64,000 nucleotides of DNA from Tenrec ecaudatus. Its lineage: Eukaryota > Chordata > Mammalia > Afrosoricida > Tenrecidae. The notes under the pieces were generated by a model that saw only the letters and a program-made list of their open reading frames with translations, had not been told where the DNA came from and did no database searches. Of the stretch, positions 11,431 through 22,519 are shown in pieces; within the stretch, counting starts at the first letter, position 1; every line of letters starts with the position of its first letter. The stretch covers positions 17,941,001 through 18,005,000 of the forward strand of contig NC_134546.1 of NCBI RefSeq assembly GCF_050624435.1, written 5' to 3'. The translations under genes were made by a program, and so were the position numbers.

Positions 11431-11867
11431 GGACATGCTGGCCACTGGGCAGGATGCTTTCCCCACACCACCTCAGTGAATGAGAAGAGCAAGCCACGTC
11501 TGCGCCGTGACGGGGAGAGAATGTAGCACCATGCTGGGGTAAAAGTCTACTTTGAGTTCTGCACACAGCTCTAGTGTTGGCTCACCTTGATTGGAAAGTC
11601 AGCTCCCTGGGGCCTTTATCCCTCTGTAAAACGAGACGATTACCTGTCCACATCTCCCAGTCCTGACATCAGAGTTGCCATGACTTTGAAGTTCTCGCAT
11701 GAAAGGTCATACCAAACTACAAAGTGAACAGTCGGTGTCGGAGAGGGCACTTTAAGACTTACGGCTGAGGTGGCGAACTGAGCAATGTTGAGACCAGAAT
11801 TTTGTCCTCGGCCACCGCATGGACTTTCCAGACTGCCATCTGCCTAGCATGTCTTATGCAGGACATG

Positions 11868-12140
11868 TGTTCGGCTGCGTTGTCTAGAGAAACAAAACCA
11901 GTGGCCCTCACCTATGTCTAAGAAAGAACTGGCTTTCCAGGAGTAACGAGTCCCAGCCCAATCTAGCTCAAGTGCATGGGTGCCCTGTTAACTGGCACCC
12001 TCTTCAGACTCACCAACTGAAGGCAGATGAGGAAGAAAGGTGAAGCAGGATTCAGGGAGATCACAGGCTGCTGGATGCAGGGTCCCATGCACCAGGGTCA
12101 GTGGGGACATGGCAGGGCACCGATCGCTCCCAGGTTGGCC
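11868..12140 (+). repeat. Unclassified interspersed repeat, LTR-like (copy 2)
   Basis: The start 'tgttcggctgcgttgtctag' followed by 'agaaacaaaaccagtggc' parallels the repeat at 8,968. Similarity fades after the first 100-150 bases, so the end is a guess. Confidence 0.4.
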
Positions 12141-12144
12141 AGTG

Positions 12145-13040
12145 CATGTCTGTAAGGAAAGTCAAGATTCATAATGGATATTTTAGAGATCCGTGCCCTT
12201 TTGAATAGGACACAGGATGTCCCACAAAATATACTAGGGTGGGATCATTGTCAGTAGACCATTTAGTGTACAGCAGGACTTGGGTCTAGTCCTAATCTTT
12301 GTAGGTGGGAGCTGTCCAACATTTCAGCACATTTTCAAAGACATAGGCTGGCTCAACTGTTTCGACTGTTGTGGGGTGGGCCATATCCCAGGGGAACTGA
12401 GATCGTTCAGGATCTAATCTCTCAGGTCTGTAGACCTCATACCTTCATGTTTCATTTTCCCTCGGATTAACAGGCTCTGTGAAAACTGGCATATTTACTC
12501 AGCTATATTTGTACCACAAAATCAGTTTATTGTCGCCAGGAGTATTCATCTCCCCTTTATCATGGTACCTCAAAAATAAGAAAGGTAATCACATGGTACT
12601 TTGTGAACATGGAATCAGTACAGTCAGAAGCTGTGAAGAAATGGCATGTCACCCTTATCATGGCCAAGCTTGATTAATTTTCCTCTTTCTCACCAAAAGT
12701 TACACCATTCCAGAGATCAAACACCAGTATCCACTGACTCAGGATGGCCTCTATTGACTAGTGTTAAAATGATACTAACTTGGTTTTACTTTTCAGTCAT
12801 CTTGGTTTCTATATTCTGTAATAACCAGTCCTGTCTGTTTATAATTGCCATCACAATTAGATTATGCATCATGGCATACACAGTTTTCCCAAGTTTGTAT
12901 CTTATTCTAAATGGATGAAATTTAAGTCAGATGCTGCCTTGTGACATCTAGGAAGATATATTAGTCTTTTGTACAATATCTCCAAATCACACCATTCTCT
13001 TGATAGGTAATCTTGTCTGTAACATGCTCCTGATGAGCAT
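12145..13040. other. No gene or repeat recognised
   Basis: AT-rich intronic DNA. A 90-residue frame at 12,646-12,918 has no recognisable domain and lacks any splice or conservation evidence. Confidence 0.45.
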
Positions 13041-13044
13041 GCAT

Positions 13045-13215
13045 TGGCAGACATTTCCTGTAAGGGTCTTTGAGTAATGAGTGTTTTAGACTCTGTGGGC
13101 CACATTGTCTCTGTCACAGCCACTCAGCTCTGCTCTTATACTATGAAAGCAGCCCTAATAATGGGTGAATGAATGTGCCCCAATAAAATGTTTATTTAGA
13201 AAAAATAGAAATGCT
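13045..13215 (-). mobile_element. MER5A-like hAT-Charlie element
   Basis: In antisense the order 'tttcctgtaagggtctttga', 'ctctgtgggccacattgtct', 'cagccactcagctctgc', 'gaaagcagccctaataat' and 'ccaataaaatgtttattta' follows the MER5A consensus. This is an old non-autonomous hAT family of placental mammals. Confidence 0.75.
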
Positions 13216-13373
13216 GACTTATAACTGGCCAACCTCTCTTTATTAGTCACAATCAAAGAAGGGCTTTTTCTGACTTTCTCGCTTCATTCCTTTCATCCTA
13301 AATGCTCATTTGATGCTCATTAACCTTCCGTTTTCAAAAATAGTTTTGCTCTCCCCTAAAAGAACCAAAATAG

Positions 13374-13555
13374 CCCTAGGGGCATGGTGGATTATGCATT
13401 TGGGCTGTCATCTTCAAGGCCAGCAGTTTGAAACCTATAGCTGCTCTGCAGGAGAATGAGAGAATTCGTCTTAGAAACCCACAGGAGCAATTCTACCTTG
13501 GCTTGTAGGGACCCTATTAATCTGAATCAACCCATTGGCAAGGGGTTTGGTTAGC
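13374..13555 (+). repeat. AfroSINE-type SINE, diverged
   Basis: Sense SINE: 'agccctaggggcatggtgga', 'ggccagcagtttgaaacct', 'gaaacccacaggagcaattc', and a decayed 3' end 'aatctgaatcaacccattgg'. Confidence 0.75.
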
Positions 13556-14243
13556 ATGACCCCTGCACACGGATGACATGTGAAGCATTCTGTATTTTAG
13601 AGAGAGAACCAAGAATCCAAATTGAATTGGAGCACTGTATGATGCCCAAAAGTAAGGAAGTTCTCAAAGAATGATGAGGTTATGTTAAAAAAAAATGTGT
13701 CAACTGGAAGGGGATCCCACTCGTGAGTCCTTCTCTGGGCAATTTGAACAATTAATGATAAGCAGCCCCTGACTTACACATCTTACATATTTGAGTTACA
13801 ATGAACCACACTCATAACTGCCCCTTTTGGGGGGAGATACATCTTTTTGTTAGTGATATGTGCATATAATGTTGCTGCATGCAATCATTACCCATAAGTG
13901 TATATGTGATGTTGCCAACCCCCAAAGACAAATAAAGACTGGATTTACAAAGACATTGATGATAAAAGACAAAGATAATGAAAACTACAGAGAAAGCCAT
14001 TCAACTTAGCTCAGAGCTGACTTATGACAGAGTCCTAAGAACAGAACCCTGTCATGTATCGGGCTTTGCCCATAACATGGTATAGCCCCTGGAATAATCG
14101 GAACCCATGACTTCATACTGCTATAAATTAATAATGAGAGAGCGGAGAGAAACGTTCCCTTAATAGTGGGGTTGGGGTTGGGAGAGAAAAGGGATTCTCA
14201 AAGGACAAATCAGAATTACTTGGGGAGCTTTCTCAAATACCTG

Positions 14244-14294
<51 letters not shown>

Positions 14295-14985
14295 CCCTAG
14301 GAGACATTAATAGGCTTCCTTCTTTGGGAGACCACTGATGTTCTGTTCGGATTACAGAGAACAATGAGAAAAGAGCAGAGGGAGGAGCTGTGTCTTAAGC
14401 CTGCTTGGCTTGTTTGGGCCTGCCCACCACTAACACATCCATTCCTTCTGTTACCATTACCAATGTGTTTGGTCTTTTTGGAACCTGGGTGCCTGGCTAA
14501 GTCCAAAAGAGGAGCTCCTGCCTGTAGGGGCCCTGGGCAGCCATAAGAAACAGATGGGCTATGAGGAAGCAGCGATTTCCTTAAACTAGTAGAGAGCTCC
14601 TCCCCTTTCCCAGCCCACCCCTGCCCCCCAGCCACAGCCACAGAGACATGCACACAATGTTTCCCTTTCAAGACTTCAACTGAGGCTCACAAATATCCAG
14701 AGAAAAAGTAAATCATTGTTTTTCATTTTACAGGGAATCCTCAGGAAAGAAAATATAAGCTCTTTAGCAGATCAGTTAAGGTCAAGTTTAAAGTAGGCAT
14801 TTAAAATAATGATTTTGTTCTATTTTGGACAAATGTAGTTTCAGGGACAAAAGATATATAATAAATGAAGTGGGTCCCTGCCTTCAAGACACTTACTGTC
14901 TGTTGCGGATGACGCTATAAAATGAGAACATGAAAGATTATACCAGGGTGCAGTAGAGCACCGATGGATCATACAATATACCTCT
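13556..14985. other. No gene recognised; contains a TG microsatellite
   Basis: Apart from the TG repeat at 14,246-14,292 I recognise nothing. A 124-residue minus-strand frame at 14,297-14,671 is unsupported. Confidence 0.45.
14246..14292. repeat. (TG)n microsatellite
   Basis: An uninterrupted dinucleotide tract of about 23 TG units. It is likely polymorphic in length. Confidence 0.95.
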
Positions 14986-14989
14986 GGTC

Positions 14990-15320
14990 CCTTGAGGCTT
15001 CCTCACCCCCACCCCCACTATCATGACCCCAGTGCTAATTCCCACCCTGGACTGGATCGGAACATGAACATAGGCATAGACAAGAGATAAAGCTCACGGC
15101 ACACAGAACTCAGGAACAGGATGGGAATAGAGATACCAAAAGGGTAGGGGAAGGTGAGGAGGGGAGGAAGGGGGTACCGATTGCAATGAGTGGCACATAA
15201 CCACACCCCCCTCCAGGAGGAAGAACAACAGGAACCAGAGGGGAAGGGAGACAGCGGTCGGTGTGAGATAAGAATAACAATCTACAATCTATCCAGGGGC
15301 CACAAGGGGGGGCGGAGAAA
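14990..15320 (+). mobile_element. L1-type LINE 3' region, diverged and without tail
   Basis: A diverged sense copy: 'cactatcatgaccccagtgc', 'ctggactggatcggaacatg', 'caggaacaggatgggaata', 'gaagaacaacaggaacc' and 'ataacaatctacaatctat'. It lacks the terminal AATAAA segment. Confidence 0.6.
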
Positions 15321-15338
15321 AAAGAGTTCAAGCATAAT

Positions 15339-15435
15339 TGTACAATTTCTGCCATCATCATTTCCAATACATTTCCTTTTCTTCTTGAACTTCTTGATAT
15401 CAGCTCCCCTTTATTCCCTCCCTCCCTCAATGCAA
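15339..15435 (-). mobile_element. L1-type LINE 3' tail fragment, antisense
   Basis: A short antisense piece: 'gtacaatttctgccatcatc', 'atttccaatacatttcc', 'cttgatatcagctcccctt' and the pyrimidine tract. Together with 14,990-15,320 it makes a small tail-to-tail arrangement. Confidence 0.55.
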
Positions 15436-15504
15436 TTTTTCCGTCATCAATAACCCTTCCCTTTCCCTTCCGGCCAACCTCTGATAATAACAAACTTTGG
15501 TCTT

Positions 15505-15592
15505 TAACCACAAGATCAGCAGTTCAAACCCACCAGCCCCTCTGTGGAAAAGATAAAGATGAATTTTAATCCCTGTCCTCAGGAAAGTCATA
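15505..15592 (+). repeat. AfroSINE-type SINE fragment abutting the mariner element
   Basis: A partial sense SINE ('accacaagatcagcagttc', 'aaacccaccagcccctctg', 'aaaagataaagatgaatttt'). It breaks off exactly where the mariner terminal repeat begins. The expected 3' half is not seen beyond the mariner. Confidence 0.6.
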
Positions 15593-16517
15593 CAAGGGGG
15601 TACCTTCCCCCCAAACAAAATGGATTTCATAGCTAGGTATTTACATTTTTTTAATAAAACAACTATCACCTTCAAAGCACTCTCCATTACACTGAATGTA
15701 GTTGTCAAATCTGCAATTCCATTCTTGGAAACATATTTTTTTAACATTTTTCAAACTCATGTTTGGATGGCTGACATCACCTCCCTCGTGTTTTTCTTCA
15801 CCTCTGCTATGTTGTCAAATCGCTGTCCTTTCATGTCCCTCTTCATCTGAGGAAACAAAAAGAAGTCACACAGAGCTAGGTCAGGTGAGTAAAGTATGTG
15901 GAGCAAGAGAGGCATGCTGGGTTTTTCCCAAAACGGGCTCACTGAGATGGCCTGCATGAGCAGGTGCATTGTCATGGTGGCAAAACCAGTCCCTCATCTG
16001 CTACAAATCAGCTCTTTTTGGTGGCAAAGTTATGCTATCTCTTCAGAACCTCTAAATAGGAAGCTTGATTAATGGTCTGACCTAGTAGCACAAACTCCAA
16101 GTGCGCTATGAGTTGACATTTTCATCCGTTCAGGAAGTTGACAGGCATCCACATTTCATCATTTTTAAAACGAGAAAACCACTCATACACTTTAGTTTTT
16201 CCCATAGCGCTGTCCTTGTAAGCTGTATTCAACATCACAACAGTTTCTGTGGCATTTTTTCCAAGCAGGAAGCAAAACTTCACAAAGTTTCACAGCTGCA
16301 ATCTGTTCTCTTAAATCAGCCATCACAAGAAATGAGGTTTGAGTGAAACTGCTTTTACGAAAAAATCCAGTGTGACCAGAGAGAACCTTCCTAGGCGATG
16401 CCCCGGGTGCTCTAACTCAGAGCGAGTTGCTCAGTGCTTGTCTAACGGGGGAAAATGCATCCTACAAAGGCTCCACCCAGCGGAACTTTTCCCAGTTTTT
16501 TGGGGGGGTACCCCTCC
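15593..16517 (-). mobile_element. Mariner DNA transposon, internally deleted, both ends present
   Basis: A 925-bp element bounded by TA dinucleotides (15,591-15,592 and 16,518-16,519), as expected for mariner insertion. The inverted ends share GGGGTACC followed by a C run and an A run. The minus strand encodes remnants of a mariner transposase: an N-terminal piece near 16,150-16,325 and a C-terminal piece at 15,757-15,975 with the family motif YSPDLALCDFFLFP. The part between them is missing and frames shift, so no active transposase can be made. Intact mariners are about 1.3 kb. Confidence 0.9.
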
Positions 16518-16639
16518 TATGTTATTCTAAAAGTTTCCTGTTCACCACTGAATCTGCTTCCCAGTGTGGTATGGCAAGCCTAGAGGGGAGCAGTGTTCTC
16601 ACCTCCATCATTCCAGAAAGACTGTATAGTCAGATGTCT

Positions 16640-16725
16640 GATTCCCAGCCAGTTTTTCTCTTAGCCGTATTACTTTGAGTGGGTTACTTAAGCTCTCTGA
16701 GCCTGCGTTCAGCTCTGCTAATATC
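16640..16725 (+). repeat. MIR-like fragment
   Basis: The stretch 'gggttacttaagctctctga' followed by 'gcctgcgttcagctctgct' matches the MIR core pattern. Diverged. Confidence 0.5.
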
Positions 16726-16729
16726 TGAG

Positions 16730-18690
16730 AGCATGCTAATCTCTAAGACATGCCGTGTGCCAGTCGCCATCCTAGATGTTAGGGATGCAGAAATCAGTCT
16801 TGTGCCCTGGCCTCAGGGAAGTCTTGGTGAAGGGTGAGAAGTCAGTGTGATAAGTTCTGTCTGTGTGAGAAGGATGTGCACACAGTATGACAGAAACACC
16901 CTGAAGGGTGACCTAACCCAGGCTGAGAAGGAAGTTAGCACCAGGGAGAACTTGCCAGGAGGGTTGGCGCAGGACAGGGTTAAGCAGGCATTTTCCATGT
17001 GTAGATCAGAGGCAAGGCAAGGCAAGGAGGGGCATGCAGACAGCAGAGACGTCTGAGCAGCCTTGGCGGTATGGCAAGGCCTGCAGGGCCTCGTAGCTGA
17101 AACACAAGAGTAGAAAACAGGAGTTGTGCTGGGAGGTGACGCTGAAAAGGTAGACACAGGCCAGCCATGGCACTGGCCTGCAGGGGAACAGGATGATGTT
17201 GAATCAAGGGCTATGTCTATGTTGGCCTGCGGGAAGGTGGAGATGAGGCATGTAAAATGGGCCAGTCTCTCCACCTGTAAAATGGGGCAGAAAAGACCTT
17301 CAGCACAGTATTTTTGATTAAATGAGATACATGAAATGCATCACGCTGGGGACTCAGTCAGAGTTGTTTCTCTCCCCCAGCCTCTGTAAGGGCAACCACG
17401 TCAATCCCATCACAAGGGCATCTCATAATGAGTTCCAGTCGCTTTCAAACCCCTGCCCATGACACACCAGGGTGCTATTAGACAACATCTTTTCTTTCCA
17501 GTTGGTTTTTAAGATCCAAGCACTGAACTTCGTTTCTTTTAAATGATGCAGCCTCTTCCCATAACCTGGCAATAGCATTTTGGGAGGCTGATTTTATCAG
17601 CTGGCGTTTCGGGTGTGCTGGAGCATGAACTTGGACTTCAGAGGAGACTGGCAGTCAGTAGACTCAAGGCAGAGAGGAGAGGTGTGCGATATGAGGAAGC
17701 TGTCGGGGGTGGAGAGGCGCGTGGGGGAAGGGCGAACGGTTGATATGACTGGAGCTGATGTGGGTTTAAGAGAACAAGTCAGAAAGGACGGGGGCAGAAA
17801 AGAAGCCGAGTGAAATTGTGAACACCGAGGCCTTGACGTTTGACTTGATGCAATAAAGTCTGTCCAGGAGAAGGGCTACGGCGGTTTTTGAATGAATGGG
17901 GGTGTAAGGCATGCGGCATTTTTGGAAAGTGTCTTGTAACGAAGGGCAATAAAAATACATTGAAAGGAGACTGGAAGCGGAAATCCCATCCAGTCACAAA
18001 ATGCAGACAACCATCTGGACTTGGTTGGTGAGAATGGGAGGGACCGAGTCCCTGCAGAAAAAGCAGTGACTTGATCATGTGGCCAATGTGGCAACCCGAC
18101 CAAATGCTGGGCATTCCGACCAAATGCTGGGCTTCCAGCCGCCACTGCATCCAGCCCCGCAGACGTTTCACACACCTTTCAGTGGGTAGGATAGATAGAA
18201 CGTAGAAATGAGTTCCACCTTTTCACCATAACATTCCATTGTTTCGGGATTGTTGTGATTGATGTTCCCATCTCAGTTTGGAAAATATTTTTCTCAGTAT
18301 TTTTAAACTGAAATTTGGAAGACAAAAGGTTTCCCCAACCAACTTGTCTTTCAACTAATTCTCAATTCTTGCTTCTTCCCTGAAAAATACTGATTCGACA
18401 AAGACGTTAATTCTTAGGGGTGCAAGTAACAAATTTCCATTATTTACATGGGTGACTGGTTTCCTATGTAAGTGTGTATGTGTTTATGTGATTATTGTGC
18501 TTTATCTAAATAGTAAAAAAAATAAAATAAAAAGCCCTGAGTCATACCACACATACATTCCCCAGGTAGGTGAGTGCTGTCAGACAGACGGCATGAGGTT
18601 GAAAGACAGGGTCTCTGGTTTCTGCTTACTGCTGAAAGGGGAGAGAAGCTCATGAACAGTTAAGTAGAGTACAGAGTCATTTGAGATATG
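16730..18690. other. No gene recognised; one MIR and a 20-bp tandem duplication
   Basis: Contains a MIR-like piece (17,255-17,355) and a direct 19-20-bp duplication at 18,096-18,134 (unit beginning ccgaccaaatgctgggc). The 153-residue and 130-residue minus-strand frames here have no recognisable features. Confidence 0.45.
17255..17355 (+). repeat. MIR-like fragment
   Basis: It has 'ctccacctgtaaaatggggc' and then 'attaaatgagatacatgaaa', which are the second half of the MIR consensus. Confidence 0.6.
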
Positions 18691-18693
18691 ACA

Positions 18694-18872
18694 GAGGAGC
18701 CCTGATGGCACGTTGGTTAAAGCGCTGGACTGCTCACCAAAACATTGGCAATTTGAGGGAGAAACATGAGGCAGTCCACTTCCATAAAGATTGAAAGGCT
18801 TGGAAACTGTGGGTCTGCTTTACTCTGTCCTATGAGTTGGAATCAACTCACAGGATGGCAGTGCACTGAGTT
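18694..18872 (+). repeat. AfroSINE-type SINE
   Basis: Sense SINE from 'gagccctgatggcacgttgg' to 'gttggaatcaactcacagg'. The B-box region is decayed ('ggcaatttgagg'). Confidence 0.8.
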
Positions 18873-18874
18873 TG

Positions 18875-20182
18875 GGGGCTTACAGAGGCCTGTTATGTCC
18901 TTAATGGACTATGGTCAGATTTAGGGGAGGGAGGTAGACAAGGAAACTGAAGAAGAGGAAATGATTTAAAAACAGGGAGGGGGCAAGAGTGAGAAAGATA
19001 ATGTGCAGAGAAAATGCTAACTTACACTTTGTTACAACTTATAATGTATGAAGTGCTTTCAGATAGGCTATCTCATTTGATTCTGCCAGGAAGAGGGAAA
19101 AAGAAGTGAGAGGCAGGAAGGAGGAGAGGAGAGAAGGGGAGAGGCGCCGGGAAGAGCCATAGCACCCTCTGGCTCAGGTAGGCCCTTACTGCTTTGGAAA
19201 CCTGTGACGACCTTTGAATACCAAATAAGTTAGCCGGGGAAGTCTGGGAAGTCTTTGTCAACATCTACCATGTCTTCATCAGGTGGGAAGGGTTTTTTTT
19301 ATATAATATCAAACCCTTTTAACAGTGGCTTGAACACATTATTTAAATTATTAAACAAGCTTACCATGCCATTGACCCCAACTTCTGGCAGCTCCACGTC
19401 CATCAGAGTAGACTGTTCTCCAGAGGATTTCCAGTGGCTGCTGTTTCAGAAGTAAATCACCATGGCTTTCTTCTGAAGCCCCTGAGAGGACTTCAACCTT
19501 GAACTTTGGGGTGAGCAGCTGAGCACCACCCAGGTACTCCACACAAACAGTAGGAGACTTTCTGCCAGGAGTCACACGCATATTGGGAATGACCCAACCA
19601 AAGTACTGCAAATGTTGAGTTTGTGTTTACAGTTCAATGGATAAGTGGACGTGGAACCCGGGAAGCCACAAAGAATGAGGACTGACTGGCTGGATGCATC
19701 AGCCTTTCAGGCTTCTCTGGTGGCCGGTTGGACCAGAGAGAAGGGCACTTCCCAGCATCTGCTGTGAGGCAGTAGCACAGCTCCAGGACCCATGGCTCCT
19801 TGAGCAGTTCTTTGGTGTTAAACACTCATTGCTTCCCACGTCTTCATGATCATGACCCAGCTTCCGTTTTACCTCTCCGCAGGTGGTTTTACCGAGCCTA
19901 GGTAGTGCAAGCGGACCAGTGACCTTCAGTTGGTGCTTTGAGCCCACCCCGGGGCCCCGAGGAAGAAAAGGCCTGGTGATCTGCTCCCACAAAGACTGCA
20001 GCCACGAGCAGCTCTGCTCCGTAACAAGGGGGCTGAGTCTGGGGGCGCCATCAACATTAACTGCTTGAGGGTGAAATCGCTAGGTCGAAGAAATAGGTAT
20101 ACTGTGAAGAACCAAATGAAGCTCTCCCCAACAGTGTTTAAAAGAACCCATGTCCCCGCGTCCTCAGCAACAGGGATGTGTC

Positions 20183-20213
<31 letters not shown>

Positions 20214-20640
20214 TAAGTTTGTCATTTTAAGCTTTTAGGCTGTGGCCATTCCTATAGATGTTCCCTTAGCGCTAGCCTGCCCATCTGCCTCAGGGCACCG
20301 GGGGAGAGACTGGGCCTCAGCCCCCCTCCAAGGCTGCCTTGGGAGGAGGGAGCAGCGCTGGTGCTGGCCCTTGTTCTGACATGCACTGGAGAGGGCTCGC
20401 ATGTCCTCATCTTGAAAGCCCGTTACGTAGCTTTGGAGCCCTCCCTCATTTGTCCCAGCACAGCCCTAACTCAAGGTCATCCTGGCTTGTCTTGGATTTG
20501 GGTGCCCTTGGGATGTGGCCTCTTTTGAAACAGTCTTCCCTGCAAACTCAGACATCCCTCAAGTAAAGTAACCTTGCAGATCAATCTCTAGCGGAGAGCG
20601 GGCCCAGGAGACAATATCAGGACATTGGGAGAGAGTGTAC
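18875..20640. other. No gene recognised; intronic DNA
   Basis: An ancient-repeat-like stretch may lie at 19,025-19,092 ('gtgctttcagataggctatc'), and a TG microsatellite at 20,185-20,213. No coding evidence. Confidence 0.4.
20185..20213. repeat. (TG)n microsatellite
   Basis: About 14 TG units preceded by two TCTG units. Confidence 0.9.
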
Positions 20641-20645
20641 TTTAG

Positions 20646-20855
20646 GTGCCCTGGTGGTGTAATGAGTTACGTATTGGGCTACTAACCACAAGGTCAGTAG
20701 ATCGAAACCACCAGCCACTCTGCAGGAGAAAGACAAGGCTTTCTACTCCTGTAAAGAGTTCCAGTCTTGGAAACCCACAGGGGTGTTCTGCCTGCCCTGT
20801 GGAATCACCGTGAGTTGAGACGGACTCAACAGCAGTGGGTTCGGTTTTGTTTGGG
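20646..20855 (+). repeat. AfroSINE-type SINE, full length
   Basis: Sense copy: 'gccctggtggtgtaatgagt', 'aggtcagtagatcgaaacc', 'ctactcctgtaaagagttcc', 'gaaacccacaggggtgttc' and 'gagttgagacggactcaac'. Confidence 0.85.
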
Positions 20856-20859
20856 AAAA

Positions 20860-21565
20860 GTGCTTTGGAGCCACGTGATAGGTCCCCGTGAAGGGGCCAA
20901 AAGTGATATCACAGCCCTTGAAGGATGTCAGCTATTCAGCAGTAACCACTGTGTGTACTTCAACAAGAAGTCATCCCGTGGGTGAGAGAGCAGCTCCCTG
21001 GACTTCCCGGAGCTTCTCTGTGCACAGGTTTTGTTCGTTCCACATCTGATCCCTGGTGTGGATACTGTGTGGGTGTCTTCCAATATAGGGGGCTGTCTCC
21101 CGGCACGATCTCAGATAATAGTCTGTGTGATCCACAGACTGAACACACTGGCTGATTTCCAGAAGTAGATTGCTAGACCTGTCTTCATAGTCTGTCATAG
21201 TCTAGAAGTGCCACCCAGACCCATCTACAATGGATGACCTTGCTGCTGCTATTTGACATACTTGTGGCATATCTTCCGGGATCATAGCAGCATGCGTCCA
21301 ACGAACGGACAGATGGGTGGTGGTCTGTGTGCCTCCTAGGTGCTTAAATATTCATGTGTGGACAAATAAAGGAATGGTAATGAACCTAAGCGTTGCTGTG
21401 AGCTAAATGCAAGTGTGTAGGCCAGATCCCAGTACCACACCACCTCCAAAATCAGGAAAAGAGCGATCCAGAATTCTGATTCCAGGAGGGAAAATTATAA
21501 GGATTTTATTTTAATGGTCCCTTGGGTCCCTACCTTGACCTCCTGATGGGTGGCAGGTGAAGTGT
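20860..21565. other. No gene or repeat recognised
   Basis: Intronic DNA between a SINE and an L1 insertion; nothing supported. Confidence 0.45.
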
Positions 21566-21838
21566 AAGAACACTGAGGGCACTTAAGTGGAGAGCAAATG
21601 CTTTGAAAATGATTAGGGCAAAGAATGTACAGATGTGCTTTATACAATTGATGTATGTATATGTATGGATTGTGATAAGAGTTGTATGAGCCCCGAATAA
21701 AATGTAAAAAAATAAAATCAGACACACTGCATGTGAAGTTTAGACAGACACTGTTGTTTGGTTAAATAGTTTAAACTTCACAATAAAAGTGTTGATGCGT
21801 TTTACACCTAAAAAAAAAAAAAAAGAACACTGAGGGCA
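21566..21838 (+). mobile_element. Short L1-type tail with probable 3' transduction
   Basis: The duplicated target AAGAACACTGAGGGCA occurs exactly at 21,566-21,581 and 21,823-21,838. Between the copies lies a very short L1 tail (to its AATAAA at 21,696-21,701 and an A-rich stretch). About 95 bp follow that are absent from the other copies here, with a second AATAAA at 21,782-21,787 and a poly(A) starting near 21,811. This is the layout left when L1 transcription reads through its own signal and uses a downstream one. Confidence 0.85.
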
Positions 21839-22097
21839 GTTTTGAGCTTCTCGGCCAGTTACCACCACCCTCCGGAAAGGAGCAAGGAAGGGAAACTAAA
21901 ATCATGACTCTCGCTACAGCCAGGGTTAGAACAGCTGGACCAATCACAGCTGTCAAGCAGAACCTTTCCAGCCCAGGGCTTCTCCCTAAATCCCTCGCTT
22001 CTTCCCATTGCCTTAATAGGATATCCACAGACCGAGTGCCCCATACAGTTGCTGTATTTAACAGTATCCCAGTCCCCAATCTCCTCCCCGCCTAGTG

Positions 22098-22274
22098 CTC
22101 TTCACTCGCTGCCATCGAGTGGATGCTGACTCCCAGCAGCGCCCGGTGGGTTTCTGAGACTGTAACTGTTTACAGGAGTAGAAAGCCCGGCCTCTCTCCC
22201 TCGAAGCTGATTTTAATCTGCTGACCATGAGGATCGCAGCCCAACGCATAAGGACTACACCACCAGGGCTCCTC
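22098..22274 (-). repeat. AfroSINE-type SINE
   Basis: Reverse-complement SINE: 'cactcgctgccatcgagtgg', 'gtttctgagactgtaactg', 'aggagtagaaagcccggcc', ending 'acaccaccagggctcct'. Confidence 0.85.
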
Positions 22275-22519
22275 AGGGACTTTAAAAAAGACCTTGCCTA
22301 TCCAAATGGTCTTCATGACGTCCAACCGAGAACCACAGTGTAGCTGAATTGACTAGTATCAGACTCTGCTTCTCTTAGCTTACATTTATTTTCCGACAGT
22401 CCCAAGGTCTTCGTGACTAGTGAAGTCGGACACTCAGCATGTGGTTGTTAGCCGTTTATACTACCCCTTCCAATCACTGTCTGCTCCGAGTACTTGTGTT
22501 TTGGATGTTTCTGAGCCCC

